DNA of 64,000 nucleotides from Bacillota bacterium (GCA_023411395.1 JAEYOV010000033.1:1-64000), one strand, 5' to 3'; shown: positions 32,159 to 40,781, counted from the first letter of the stretch. Notes: generated by a model not told the origin, from the sequence alone. Program-made: numbers and translations.

Positions 32159-33127
32159 TCACACCTCGCGAATTGCCATCCATAAGCGGAAACCGTGAAA
32201 GCCGCCCTGGCCGGGCAGTGTGAGATGCTCCTCCAGCCATGGATGGCCGCCGTAATCATACTCCGGCATACCGCTCAGCCATGTATGCAACGCCCTCCAT
32301 TTCAATGAAAGATCGGAGCCTGTGCCGTATGCTGCCAGCAGTGTGGCGTACAGCCCACCGGGTAAGGTGGACAGCGTAATCCCCGCCTGACGGGCGCTTT
32401 CCCGCTCTGAGGAGGTAAGCTCTCCCACCTTTACCAAGGCCACATAGCCAAACTCTGTATCCAGGCAGGGGTAGGGATGGTTATAGCCGAAATACCGGGA
32501 GAGGGGCGGGATATGAAGACCACGCTCCACAAAGAACCGGCCCTGCTCCTTCACGGAAGGGAGAACCGCATCCGGCCCGAATTCCCGCCGGAAGGAAAGC
32601 GCCATCTGCCAGAATACAAGGCTGGTCCATGCCCGCCCCACGATTATATCACGCTGTTTTTCGCGGTTTTTGGGCAGGACCTTATCGTAAACGGAACAGG
32701 AAGCCACATCCATTTTCGGCAGTTGACAAAGAACGATTTCCGGTTTGGATGCTTGTTCCTTGAGGGTGAATGCAAAAGGAAGCATCATACCGTCCGGAAT
32801 CCCCCGTATGCGGTACTGAAGCGGCGGCATACCAAATTCACTTGTGAAGGCCCTTGTAAATGTCTGCTGGGATTCAAACCCTGAGTTCAAGGCAATGTCT
32901 GTAATCTTCCTGTCTGTCTCAATCAAGTCCTTCGCGGCGCGGGTAAGCTTGCGCCGGGCGGCGTATGTGAGCGGAGACATACCTACCACATCGAAAAAAA
33001 CACGGGCAAAGTGCGAATAGGAATAATGGGCGGCAGCCGCAATCGCGTCCGCGCGAAGCCCGCTTTCGATATGCTGTTCCATATATGCGACGCTATCGCT
33101 CAGCAATTGAAAATAGTCCACCCTCAT
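32159..33127 (-). CDS. AraC family regulator with GyrI-like ligand domain
   Basis: 322 residues from ATG 33127 (AGGGGG nine bases upstream). The N-terminal ~100 residues carry two HTH motifs: LRADAIAAAAHYSYSHFARV and KITDIALNSGFESQQTFTRA, ending GMPPLQYR. The remaining ~200 residues resemble the GyrI/Rob-type effector domain (YGTGSDLSLKWRALHTWL, YDYGGHPWLEEHL). Such proteins respond to drugs or metabolites and often control efflux genes; the convergent MATE gene is a possible but unproven target. Confidence 0.9.
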   Translation of the reverse strand: MRVDYFQLLSDSVAYMEQHIESGLRADAIAAAAHYSYSHFARVFFDVVGMSPLTYAARRKLTRAAKDLIETDRKITDIALNSGFESQQTFTRAFTSEFGMPPLQYRIRGIPDGMMLPFAFTLKEQASKPEIVLCQLPKMDVASCSVYDKVLPKNREKQRDIIVGRAWTSLVFWQMALSFRREFGPDAVLPSVKEQGRFFVERGLHIPPLSRYFGYNHPYPCLDTEFGYVALVKVGELTSSERESARQAGITLSTLPGGLYATLLAAYGTGSDLSLKWRALHTWLSGMPEYDYGGHPWLEEHLTLPGQGGFHGFRLWMAIREV

Positions 33128-33224
33128 GGCTGCAATCCCCCTGATGGGTTTATTGTAGCACGAATCGGCGGACATTTCTTTGCAGGTTTGATCATAAATC
33201 CAACCTGCCTTACGGTACTGCGCA

Positions 33225-33827
33225 TTATTTTGCGAAAGCCATCCAGCTATTGAGCCTTTCTGAAGGCATTTTCTCTTTCAGAACTTCCATGGCCTCGTAG
33301 TAGTCGTTGGGATTTTCCGCAAAGGTCGTATCTTTTAGCAGGCAAAAGCCAGCCGCAACATACAGCCCAATGGCCTTATGGCTCCAGCTCTGGGTATGCA
33401 GGTAGGCGGGATAGGCATCAGCCCCCTGGAAAAAGCGCATCGTTTCCCCCAAAAGAGCCTTGCCAAGACCCAGCCCCTGATATTCGGGCCGAACTCCAAA
33501 CCAGTGCACAACGCCCGTTTCCCCGGCTCCGTTTGGCAGGTACCATGCGGTGCAGGTGCCCGCATATTCGCCCCCGGACGACAAAACAAAGAAGCAGCGG
33601 CGGCGAATTTCTGCCGGATGAAGCAGATATGTTTGGACAAAGTACGCTTCCGCCTCCGCCCAAGAATCAAATTCCCCTACCGATGTTTCAATAGCCGCCC
33701 ATTCTTTTTCATCACCGGGTTCATAGGTTTTCAAAGAAAACCCCTCCGGCAGGTTCCAACTGAATATCGGTGACAAACCATCCGCCCGCATGATGATATT
33801 CTTGTAGGGAATGGATTTGTCCAGCAT
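33225..33827 (-). CDS. GNAT family N-acetyltransferase
   Basis: 200 residues. The GNAT fold is clear: an N-terminal part (SLKTYEPGDEKEWAAIE), the central strand VVHWFGVRPEYQGLGLGKALLGE with the acetyl-CoA loop Q-G-L-G-L-G-K, and the C-terminal HTQSWSHKAIGLYVAAGFCL. Substrate unknown. It lies 58 bases from the nfnB stop on the same strand and 97 bases from the AraC gene. Confidence 0.88.
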   Translation of the reverse strand: MLDKSIPYKNIIMRADGLSPIFSWNLPEGFSLKTYEPGDEKEWAAIETSVGEFDSWAEAEAYFVQTYLLHPAEIRRRCFFVLSSGGEYAGTCTAWYLPNGAGETGVVHWFGVRPEYQGLGLGKALLGETMRFFQGADAYPAYLHTQSWSHKAIGLYVAAGFCLLKDTTFAENPNDYYEAMEVLKEKMPSERLNSWMAFAK

Positions 33828-33885
33828 ACGCTTCTCCTTGCGCGCAATGTCTTTTAGGCGGATAGAGGATGCAAAACGCCAGGTG

Positions 33886-35283
33886 TCATTCCTTCCCGGA
33901 AAGGTATTCGTGAATATCCTTGGCGGCTTTCTTCCCCGCGCCCATGGCCAGGATTACGGTAGCCGCGCCGGTGACGGCATCGCCGCCGGCCCATACGCCA
34001 TCCAAGCTGGTGCGCCCCGTCTCCTCATCGGCAATGATGCCGCCCCATTTTTGAGTTTCAAGGCCGGGAGTGGTTTTTTTGATGAGGGGGTTGGGGCTGT
34101 TGCCGATGGCCACGATCACGGTACCTACCGGCATCGTAAAGGCGCTGCCGGGCTTGGGGGCAGGACGGCGGCGGCCGGAAGCGTCCGGTTCGCCCAGCTC
34201 CATTTCCACACAGGTCATGGCTATGACGCTGCCCTTTTCATCCCCTTGGATGCCGATGGGGTTTGTGAGCATGCGGAAGATGATGCCCTCCTCCCTGGCG
34301 TGGTGGATCTCCTCCTGCCTGGCGGGCATTTCTTTTTCGCTGCGCCGGTAGATGATGGAAACCTCCCCGGCGCCCATCCTAAGCGCGCTGCGGGCGGCGT
34401 CCATGGCCACATTGCCGCCGCCGATCACCGCCACATGGCTCCCCACCTTTACGGGTGTGTCAAACCTTGGATAATCATACGCCTTCATCAGGTTGACGCG
34501 GGTCAAAAACTCATTGGCGGAATAGACGCCGTTGAGGTTTTCCCCCGGTATGTTTTGAAAGTTGGGCAGGCCCGCGCCGCTGCCCACGAACACGGCGTCA
34601 AAGCGCTGTTCCTTCATCAGCTCATCCACGGTGAAAGAGCGGCCCACCACCCGGTTGGTTTCGATGTTCACGCCCAATTCAATGATCTGATCAATTTCCT
34701 TTTGCACAAGCGCTTTGGGCAGGCGGAATTCCGGAATGCCGTACATCAGCACGCCGCCGGGTGTATGCAGCGCCTCGAAGACGGTCACTTCATAGCCCAG
34801 CTTGGCCAGGTCTCCGGCACAGGTCAGGCTGGCGGGGCCGGAGCCCACCACCGCCACCTTCTTTCCGTTCTTTTCGGCCGGAGCTTGATGGGTCAGCCCG
34901 TGGGCCATGGCCCAATCGGCGGCAAACCGCTCCAGCCGCCCGATAGCCACCGGCTCGCCCTTGATCCCCCGTACGCATTTTTCCTCGCATTGCGTTTCCT
35001 GGGGGCATACCCGGCCGCACACCGCGGGCAGCGCGTTGGTCATGCGGATGACCTCATAGGCGGCTTCAAAATCGCCCTTTTGCATATAGGCGATGAATTC
35101 GGGGATGTGGACAAAAACCGGGCAGCCGGATACGCAGGGCCTGTGCTTGCAATTTAAACAGCGCTTGGCCTCATCGATCGCCATTTCCGCCGTGTAGCCC
35201 AGGGCCACCTCCTGAAAATTGCGCGCCCGCTCTTCGGGCGGTTGTTCCGGCATGGGATTTTTTGTATTGCGCATATTGGGCAT
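33886..35283 (-). CDS. nfnB: NfnB: large subunit of NADH-dependent ferredoxin:NADP+ oxidoreductase (GltD-like)
   Basis: 465 residues from ATG 35283 with GGGAGG upstream; TGATG overlaps the nfnA stop. The N-terminal region carries two 4Fe-4S motifs (CLNCKHRPCVSGCP and CGRVCPQETQCEEKC). It is followed by the FAD site VAVVGSGPASLTCAGDLAKL and the NADPH site VAVIGGGNVAMDAARSALR. The size and the partner gene separate NfnB from true glutamate synthase small subunits, and no gltB is nearby. In NfnAB, electrons from NADH and reduced ferredoxin are combined to reduce NADP+ by flavin-based electron bifurcation (or the reverse) in the cytoplasm. Confidence 0.92.
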   Translation of the reverse strand: MPNMRNTKNPMPEQPPEERARNFQEVALGYTAEMAIDEAKRCLNCKHRPCVSGCPVFVHIPEFIAYMQKGDFEAAYEVIRMTNALPAVCGRVCPQETQCEEKCVRGIKGEPVAIGRLERFAADWAMAHGLTHQAPAEKNGKKVAVVGSGPASLTCAGDLAKLGYEVTVFEALHTPGGVLMYGIPEFRLPKALVQKEIDQIIELGVNIETNRVVGRSFTVDELMKEQRFDAVFVGSGAGLPNFQNIPGENLNGVYSANEFLTRVNLMKAYDYPRFDTPVKVGSHVAVIGGGNVAMDAARSALRMGAGEVSIIYRRSEKEMPARQEEIHHAREEGIIFRMLTNPIGIQGDEKGSVIAMTCVEMELGEPDASGRRRPAPKPGSAFTMPVGTVIVAIGNSPNPLIKKTTPGLETQKWGGIIADEETGRTSLDGVWAGGDAVTGAATVILAMGAGKKAAKDIHEYLSGKE

Positions 35284-36110
35284 CAGCGGTTTCCTCCCGT
35301 CAGACGGCAAAAATGCTGTTCCTCTTCCCGGTACATGCGGGAACGGGCCATGGCTCCTTCAAAATCCACCAGATGGCCGTCAAAATCGGGGCCGTCCACG
35401 CAGGCGAATTTTGTTTCCCCGCCCACCGTAACCCGGCATCCGCCGCACATGCCGGTGCCGTCGATCATGATGGGGTTCATGCTCACGATGGTTTTGATGC
35501 CGTAAGGCCTTGTCAGTTCACAAACGGCTTTCATCATGGGAAGCGGGCCGATGGCCACCACGGCGTCGTACTGTACTCCTTCCTCGATTTTCTTTCGAAG
35601 CGCGTCGGTGACGAAGCCTTTGTTGCCGTTGGAACCGTCATCGGTCATCAAAAACAGGTTTTCGCAGGCATCCCGCATCTCCTTTTCCAGAATGATCAGG
35701 GATTCATTCCGGAAGCCCATGATGCCGTCCACCCTGGCCCCCTGGTCAAAAAGCGCCTTGGCCTGGGGATAGGCAATGGCCACCCCCAGCCCGCCGCCTA
35801 CCACCGCGGCGCGCCGGATACCGCCAAGATGGGAGGGCTCCCCCAGCGGGCCCACGAAGTCGCGGATAAACCCGCCCTCCGGCTGCTGGTCCAGATGATT
35901 GGTGGTAAAGCCCACCTTTTGAAAAATAATGGTTACGGTGCCCCTTTCCCTGTCATAACCCGCAATGGTCAAAGGCACCCTTTCCCCCTGATCATCCACC
36001 CGGAAGATGATAAACTGACCCGGCTGAGCCTTTTTCGCCACATGGGGCGCCATAATTTCCATCAGCGTGACGGTGTCGTTCAGCGGCCTTTTCTTTACAA
36101 TCTGATACAA
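35283..36110 (-). CDS. nfnA: NfnA: small subunit of NADH-dependent ferredoxin:NADP+ oxidoreductase
   Basis: 275 residues, the normal length of NfnA. An N-terminal flavin-binding reductase barrel (RVPLTIAGYDRERGTVTIIF) is followed by the NAD-binding domain (RRAAVVGGGLGVAIAYPQ). A C-terminal 2Fe-2S cluster motif follows, GTGMCGGCRVTVGG then KFACVDGP. The subunit takes electrons from NADH. It is translationally coupled to nfnB, confirming the heterodimer. In fermenting anaerobes this enzyme supplies NADPH for biosynthesis. Confidence 0.92.
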   Translation of the reverse strand: MYQIVKKRPLNDTVTLMEIMAPHVAKKAQPGQFIIFRVDDQGERVPLTIAGYDRERGTVTIIFQKVGFTTNHLDQQPEGGFIRDFVGPLGEPSHLGGIRRAAVVGGGLGVAIAYPQAKALFDQGARVDGIMGFRNESLIILEKEMRDACENLFLMTDDGSNGNKGFVTDALRKKIEEGVQYDAVVAIGPLPMMKAVCELTRPYGIKTIVSMNPIMIDGTGMCGGCRVTVGGETKFACVDGPDFDGHLVDFEGAMARSRMYREEEQHFCRLTGGNR

Positions 36111-36134
36111 ATAAGTTTCCTCCTCAGATTCGGG

Positions 36135-36860
36135 TTACAGCTTTTCCAGGGGCGCAACCCAGTCGCCATTGATAACCGGCGCGCCTTCAAAGACGGGAGC
36201 GGCCCAGCGCACGGCGTTTGTGATCACCTTCTGCACCTGCTTTTGGTAATAGATGGGGAAGGTTTCATGGCCGGGCTGGAAATAAAAAATGCGTCCGAAG
36301 CCCCTGGTAAAGCAGCAGCCGCTGCGGAACACCTCGCCGGTCTGGAACCAGCTCAAAAAAACCAGTTCCTCCGGCGCGGGAATGTCGAACCGCTCCCCGT
36401 ACATCTCTTCGTGGGGGATTTCAAAATAGGGCGGCAGCCCGCGGGCGATGGGATGCTGGGGGCTTATTACCCAAACCCTCTCCTTCTCCGCTTCCTCATG
36501 CCAGCGCAGGGAGCAGCTTGTGCCCATCAGCCTTGTAAACACCTTGGACATGTGACCGGAGTGGAGCACGATCAGCCCCATGCCGTCCAGCACCCTTTTT
36601 AAGACCCGTTCCGCCACCGTGTCCGATACTTCCGAATGTTTGGCGTGCCCCCACCAGATCAGCACGTCCGTTTCTTTCAGGACTTCCTCACTAAGGCCAT
36701 GCTCCGGTTCCGTGAGGGTGGCGGTGCGTACCGCCATATCCTTGTTAGCCGCAAGAAAATCCGCAATGGCCCCGTGAATGCCGGCGGGATATATTGCTGC
36801 TACGGCTTCCTTCGTTTTTTCATGATAAAATTCGTTCCACACGGTCACCCGGATTGCCAT
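36135..36860 (-). CDS. ThuA-like glutamine-amidotransferase-fold protein
   Basis: 241 residues from ATG 36860 with GGGAG nine bases upstream. The ThuA fold is recognisable: VTVWNEFYHEKTKEAV at the start, TDVLIWWGHAKHSEV, LIVLHSGHMSKVF, and the final FGRIFYFQPGHETFPIYYQK. ThuA was named for trehalose utilisation; members act on oxidised sugars or have unknown roles. It lies 24 bases upstream of nfnA on the same strand and could be co-transcribed. It is not obviously linked to NADPH metabolism. Confidence 0.88.
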   Translation of the reverse strand: MAIRVTVWNEFYHEKTKEAVAAIYPAGIHGAIADFLAANKDMAVRTATLTEPEHGLSEEVLKETDVLIWWGHAKHSEVSDTVAERVLKRVLDGMGLIVLHSGHMSKVFTRLMGTSCSLRWHEEAEKERVWVISPQHPIARGLPPYFEIPHEEMYGERFDIPAPEELVFLSWFQTGEVFRSGCCFTRGFGRIFYFQPGHETFPIYYQKQVQKVITNAVRWAAPVFEGAPVINGDWVAPLEKL

Positions 36861-37021
36861 ACGTTCCACACTCCCTGAGGATGTTGCCTCATCATTATGA
36901 AAGCAAAATACTTTCATGTAGTATCATACAGTGTTTTTGGATGTTTGCAAGCCGTATTGCCGAAAAAGTGGCTATCAATTTCATTTTCCGCATTTGCGGG
37001 TATTTTTGCCCGAAAAGACTA

Positions 37022-37050
37022 TTGCATGAAAGAAAAAGGCGCGCTATAAT
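37022..37050 (+). promoter_or_regulatory. Promoter of the ATP synthase operon (TTGCAT-N17-TATAAT)
   Basis: -35 TTGCAT 37022-37027, 17-base spacer, perfect -10 TATAAT 37045-37050. The hairpin at 37060-37093 lies in the resulting leader. Confidence 0.8.
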
Positions 37051-37059
37051 CACACTATT

Positions 37060-37093
37060 GGAAGGTTTGATTCCGACAAGCCTTCCGTTTTTC
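37060..37093 (+). terminator. Terminator-like hairpin in the atp leader (possible attenuator)
   Basis: GGAAGGTTTG pairs with CAAGCCTTCC (ten pairs, one G/T wobble) around a seven-base loop, followed by GTTTTTC. It lies only about 10 bases after the expected transcription start and 40 bases before the first gene. Confidence 0.6.
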
Positions 37094-37133
37094 TGCGAAA
37101 ATTCGGAAAAGGAGCGCATTTTCCTGCTTAACA

Positions 37134-37499
37134 ATGCGGCGGCGCTGCACAAACCGCAGGAAAAGGGAGCCTGCACGGAAAAAAATTTTGCTTTCCCGGC
37201 ATTTTCCTATTGCGCGAATACAAGAATCGGGTGTATGGTATGTGCTGATATTTTTTGCCTTGGGTTTATTGGGCGGCATTGCTTTCGGATGGTTCCAATG
37301 CCGATTTCTTGCCTGGATCATCGGGTTTCATGGCAAGGCCCGTCCACTTTTCATGATGGTAAAGCTTTTGCTGTGGGTCTCAAGCATGGTCCTGCTGGCA
37401 TTATGGTCTATTCCCGTGCTGATTTGTTTTGTGGCAGGCGCCACCGCCGCCATGCTGGTATGCATGATTCGCATGAAGCGCCGCACAAAGGAGGAGTAA
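37134..37499 (+). CDS. AtpI-like small membrane protein at the head of the ATP synthase operon
   Basis: Up to 121 residues from ATG 37134; the start is uncertain, since no good ribosome site lies near it and in-frame TTG/GTG codons further in are possible. Hydrophobic segments are WYVLIFFALGLLGGIAFGW, LFMMVKLLLWVSSMVLLALW and IPVLICFVAGATAAMLVCMI. The position directly before atpB with a two-base gap is that of atpI/uncI, whose product helps c-ring assembly. Sequence similarity to AtpI is not obvious to me, so the assignment is positional. Confidence 0.65.
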   Translation: MRRRCTNRRKREPARKKILLSRHFPIARIQESGVWYVLIFFALGLLGGIAFGWFQCRFLAWIIGFHGKARPLFMMVKLLLWVSSMVLLALWSIPVLICFVAGATAAMLVCMIRMKRRTKEE

Positions 37500-37502
37500 G
37501 CC

Positions 37503-38186
37503 TTGGAACTGAAGATCAGCCTCTTCCCGGAGCACTTTTATGTGTTCGGCATCAATGTGGGCCTGTCGGTGGTCATCGCCTGGGGCGTGCTGGCCATTTT
37601 GATTCTGGCGCTGGTAGCGATCCGCATTTTCGTCATTCCAAGGTTCCAGCAAAAGCCCAAAGGGCTGCAAAATGTGCTGGAGATGGCAGTGCAGGGCATA
37701 TACGGCTTTGCAGAAAACAAGGTCGGGCACCATGCAGCCAGTTATGTGGCCCCCATTGCCATGACGTTCATAGCCTATATCTTCTTCACCACGGTTGTGG
37801 AGCTGTTCGGCCTTCCTCCCGCCACGGAGGACCTGAACTGCACCATTGCTCTTGGGCTTGCCTCGTTTCTTACGGTAAACATCATTGCCTTAAAGATCGC
37901 AGGATTTAAGGGGCGGCTGAAGAACCTGGCAAGCCCCAAGGCCATTGTTGCCCCCATCCGCGTGCTCACAGACTGTATCGCACCCTTTTCCATGGGTATC
38001 CGTCTCTTTGCCAACGTGTTGGTAGGCGGCGTCATCATGCAGCTGATTTACGCGGTTGTCCCTATCCTGCTGCCGGCTGCGGTAGCCTCTTACTTCAACG
38101 TGCTGCATGTGGGTATCCAAACCTTTGTATTCAGCTTGCTTTTTCTGACCTATGTCAGCGAAGCAGTTGGCGAAGTGGCTGAATAA
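37503..38186 (+). CDS. atpB: ATP synthase Fo subunit a
   Basis: 227 residues from TTG 37503 with AAGGAGGAG upstream. Hydrophobic throughout. The conserved helix contains the essential Arg in FSMGIRLFANVLVGGVIMQL, followed by VGIQTFVFSLLFLTYVSEAVG at the end. Subunit a forms the half-channels that bring ions to the c-ring. It is the first standard gene of the operon, with order a-c-b-delta-alpha-gamma-beta-epsilon. Confidence 0.95.
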   Translation: MELKISLFPEHFYVFGINVGLSVVIAWGVLAILILALVAIRIFVIPRFQQKPKGLQNVLEMAVQGIYGFAENKVGHHAASYVAPIAMTFIAYIFFTTVVELFGLPPATEDLNCTIALGLASFLTVNIIALKIAGFKGRLKNLASPKAIVAPIRVLTDCIAPFSMGIRLFANVLVGGVIMQLIYAVVPILLPAAVASYFNVLHVGIQTFVFSLLFLTYVSEAVGEVAE

Positions 38187-38229
38187 ACAAAAAGTCCCTG
38201 TTTTCACAACATAAAAGGAGGAAACGAGT

Positions 38230-38475
38230 ATGTCTGTTCTTGGAATCATCGCTATCGGGGCCGGTATCGCCGCGCTGTGCGGCGGCGCCGCCGCCATCGC
38301 CATGGGACTTGCCACCGGCAAGGCCGTGGAGTCTATCGCGCGCCAGCCGGAGGCTGCCGGGAAGATAAACTCCTCTTTGCTGTTCGGATTGATCCTGATG
38401 GAAACCACCGCCGTTTACGCGCTGCTGGTTGCCATTTTGATTGTCTTCATTCTGGGCGGCAAGGTTGCGGCTTAA
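38230..38475 (+). CDS. atpE: ATP synthase Fo subunit c
   Basis: 81 residues forming a two-helix hairpin with the polar loop ESIARQPEAAGK. The ion-carrying Glu lies in the second helix, in LMETTAVYALLV. The E-T-T-x-x-Y part resembles sodium-binding c subunits, but the Gln of the first helix of sodium types (GQGYAAGK in Ilyobacter) is Met here (AMGLATGK). So the coupling ion cannot be called; proton coupling is at least as likely. AAAGGAGG lies upstream. Confidence 0.95.
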   Translation: MSVLGIIAIGAGIAALCGGAAAIAMGLATGKAVESIARQPEAAGKINSSLLFGLILMETTAVYALLVAILIVFILGGKVAA

Positions 38476-38539
38476 GGCCGGCGGAGCGCACACCGCTATT
38501 CGGCCGCTGCGTTGCCGGGAATGAAACGGAGGAATCCCT

Positions 38540-39022
38540 GTGGAAGAATTGTTTAACCCAACTACCATATTGCTGCACGTCATCAACGCGGTGATCCTGC
38601 TGGTGGCGCTGTATTTCCTGCTGTACAAGCCTGTGCGCAAGTTTACCACCGCCAGGGCTCAAGGCATTGAGGATCAATTGAAGAATGCCCAGGATACACA
38701 GTCAAAAGCGCATGATGCATTGGCCTCTTCCCAGCAAAAGCTCAAGGATGCCGACCAGGAGGCCATGGCCGCCATTTCCCAGGGCACCCAAAAGGCCCAC
38801 GCTCAGGCTCAGGATATTATCAAATCAGCCAGGGAACAGGCCGATCAAATCGTTGTCCAGGCCAGGCAGGAAGCCAACGCCCTGCTTTTCAGCGCCCATG
38901 AAGCCATGGCCGACGAAGCCGCGGTCCTGGCCGTGGAAATTGCCGCCAAAGTGCTTTCCCGGGAAGTAAAGGCGGAGGACCATCAGCAATTGATTGATGA
39001 ATTCGTGAAAAAGGTGGGCTGA
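38540..39022 (+). CDS. atpF: ATP synthase Fo subunit b
   Basis: 160 residues from GTG 38540 with ACGGAGG upstream. One N-terminal helix (LLHVINAVILLVALYFLLY) is followed by RKFTTARAQGIEDQLKNAQD and a long, highly charged coiled coil (repeats of A-Q, K-A and E-A) to the end. It forms the peripheral stalk. The length is normal, so the missing half of delta has not been fused here. Confidence 0.93.
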   Translation: MEELFNPTTILLHVINAVILLVALYFLLYKPVRKFTTARAQGIEDQLKNAQDTQSKAHDALASSQQKLKDADQEAMAAISQGTQKAHAQAQDIIKSAREQADQIVVQARQEANALLFSAHEAMADEAAVLAVEIAAKVLSREVKAEDHQQLIDEFVKKVG

Positions 39023-39025
39023 AGC

Positions 39026-39268
39026 ATGCTCAAAGGATTGCTTTTGACCGCCTTGCCCCTTACCCAGGCACAGCACGCAGCCATCGAAGGCCATTTTTCA
39101 GACCTGCTGGGGGAAACGGTTGCCCTGGAAGTTCGGGAAGAGAAGAACCTGCTGGGCGGCGTAAAGGTGGAACTGGGCGGAAGGGTGTACGACGGCAGTT
39201 TGCGCGGGCAGCTTCAAAGCATATTGAGCACCCTGCGGCTGAAAGAGGAGGGCGGACGGAATGCTTGA
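39026..39268 (+). CDS. atpH: Half-length ATP synthase subunit delta (C-terminal domain only)
   Basis: 80 residues against ~175-180 for normal delta. The whole protein aligns with the C-terminal domain: LTALPLTQAQHAAIEGHFSD, EVREEKNLLGGVKVELGG, and YDGSLRGQLQSILSTL, the family's D-x-S-x-x-x-x-L end. The N-terminal helical domain, which in other species grips the alpha subunit N-termini, is absent. Only three bases separate the start from the atpF stop, so there is no room for it upstream in this operon. The alpha subunit still has a normal-looking N-terminal helix. The gene overlaps atpA by eight bases. Confidence 0.88.
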   Translation: MLKGLLLTALPLTQAQHAAIEGHFSDLLGETVALEVREEKNLLGGVKVELGGRVYDGSLRGQLQSILSTLRLKEEGGRNA

Positions 39269-40781
39269 TTGGAAATCCGTTGGCCTGGAGCTTCGCGGCA
39301 GGCTGAAAAGCTATACCCGGCAAATGGATATCCGCGGCGCCGGCGAAACGCTGTCGGCGGGTGACGGCGTAGCCATTCTCTCGGGCCTGAACGGCTGCAA
39401 GCTGGGCGAGCTGATCGAGTTTGAAACCGGCGGCTTTGCCATTGTCATGAATCTGGATGAGGATACGGTAGGCGCGGTGCTGTTGGGCAACGACGCCGAT
39501 GTTTCCCTGGGTACCCGCGCCTGCGGTACCGGCCAGGTGCTGTCCGTCCCCGTCGGGGAGGGACTTTTGGGCCGGGTGGTGGATCCCCTGGGCCAGCCGC
39601 TGGATGGCGGCGGGCGGATTCACGTCACGGAGCTCCGGCCTATTGAGTCTGCCGCACCCAGCATTCTGGACCGCAAGCCTGTTTCAAAACCCATGGAAAC
39701 GGGTCTGATGGCCGTGGATGCCATGGTGCCTATCGGCCGGGGCCAGCGGGAACTGATCATCGGTGACCGGCAAACGGGCAAGACCTCCGTGGCTGTGGAT
39801 ACCATCCTCAACCAAAAGGGAAAAAACGTTGCCTGCTTTTATGTGGCCATCGGCCAGAAGGCGTCCAGCGTGGCGCAGATTATCGCACAGCTGAAAGCCT
39901 CCGGCGCCATGGCGTATACCACCGTGGTATGCGCCACCGCCAGCGATTCCAACACCATGCAGTATATCGCTCCCTATTGCGGCTGCGCCATGGCAGAGTG
40001 GTTCATGATGAATGGCCGCGACGCGCTTGTAATTTACGACGACTTAAGCAAGCATGCCGTCTCCTACCGCGCCATGTCGCTGCTGCTTCGCAGGCCCCCG
40101 GGCCGGGAAGCCTACCCCGGCGACGTGTTCTATCTCCATTCCCGGCTGCTGGAGAGGGCGGCCTGCTTAAGCGATGCAATGGGCGGCGGCTCATTAACCG
40201 CGCTGCCCATTGTAGAAACCCAGGCCGGCGATATTTCCGCCTATATTCCCACCAACGTGATTTCCATTACCGACGGCCAGATTTTTTTGGATACGGACCT
40301 CTTCCGGGAAGGTGTCCGGCCTGCTGTGAACGGCGGCCTGTCCGTCAGCCGCGTGGGCGGCGCGGCCCAGACAAAGGCCATGCGCACGGTAGCTGGGCAA
40401 CTGCGCCTGGAGCTGGCCCAATACCGGGAGCTGCAAATCTTCTCCCAGTTTTCTTCCGATATGGATGAAGCCACGCAGGATATGCTCAAATATGGCGCGC
40501 TGCTGATGGAGCTGCTCAAGCAGCCCAACAACGCCCCGCTTCAGATGCCTGTACAGGTTTCCCTTTTGTACGCCGTCACCCGGGGCCTGCTTGATCATGA
40601 CACCCCCATGGAGACACTGCGCGCCTTTAAAACCCAATTCCCCGAATTTCTTGCCCTGCGCTTCCCGCATGTGGCGGATACCCTCTCACGCCAGGGCAAG
40701 TTTGACGATGCCCTGGAAGCGGAATTGGAACAGGCCGTAAAGGAATGGCTTAAGGAGTTTGACGCGGAGGCCGCATTATGA
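39261..40781 (+). CDS. atpA: ATP synthase F1 subunit alpha
   Basis: 506 residues. P-loop IIGDRQTGKTSVAVD (near residue 168), conserved GRGQREL before it, and SVSRVGGAAQTKAM with the Arg that completes the catalytic site on beta. The N-terminus (DWKSVGLELRGRLKSY) keeps the helix that delta normally binds. It overlaps the short delta gene at the start and atpG at the end, showing tight coupling. Confidence 0.97.
   Translation: MLDWKSVGLELRGRLKSYTRQMDIRGAGETLSAGDGVAILSGLNGCKLGELIEFETGGFAIVMNLDEDTVGAVLLGNDADVSLGTRACGTGQVLSVPVGEGLLGRVVDPLGQPLDGGGRIHVTELRPIESAAPSILDRKPVSKPMETGLMAVDAMVPIGRGQRELIIGDRQTGKTSVAVDTILNQKGKNVACFYVAIGQKASSVAQIIAQLKASGAMAYTTVVCATASDSNTMQYIAPYCGCAMAEWFMMNGRDALVIYDDLSKHAVSYRAMSLLLRRPPGREAYPGDVFYLHSRLLERAACLSDAMGGGSLTALPIVETQAGDISAYIPTNVISITDGQIFLDTDLFREGVRPAVNGGLSVSRVGGAAQTKAMRTVAGQLRLELAQYRELQIFSQFSSDMDEATQDMLKYGALLMELLKQPNNAPLQMPVQVSLLYAVTRGLLDHDTPMETLRAFKTQFPEFLALRFPHVADTLSRQGKFDDALEAELEQAVKEWLKEFDAEAAL

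Noticed and set aside
33886..35283. Glutamate synthase small subunit (gltD)
   Set aside because: The sequence family is shared, but the coupled FNR-like 2Fe-2S gene and the absence of gltB point to NfnB.
33811..36602. Two long plus-strand open frames (448 and 446 codons)
   Set aside because: They are exact mirrors of nfnB and nfnA/ThuA, which have clear motifs on the minus strand.
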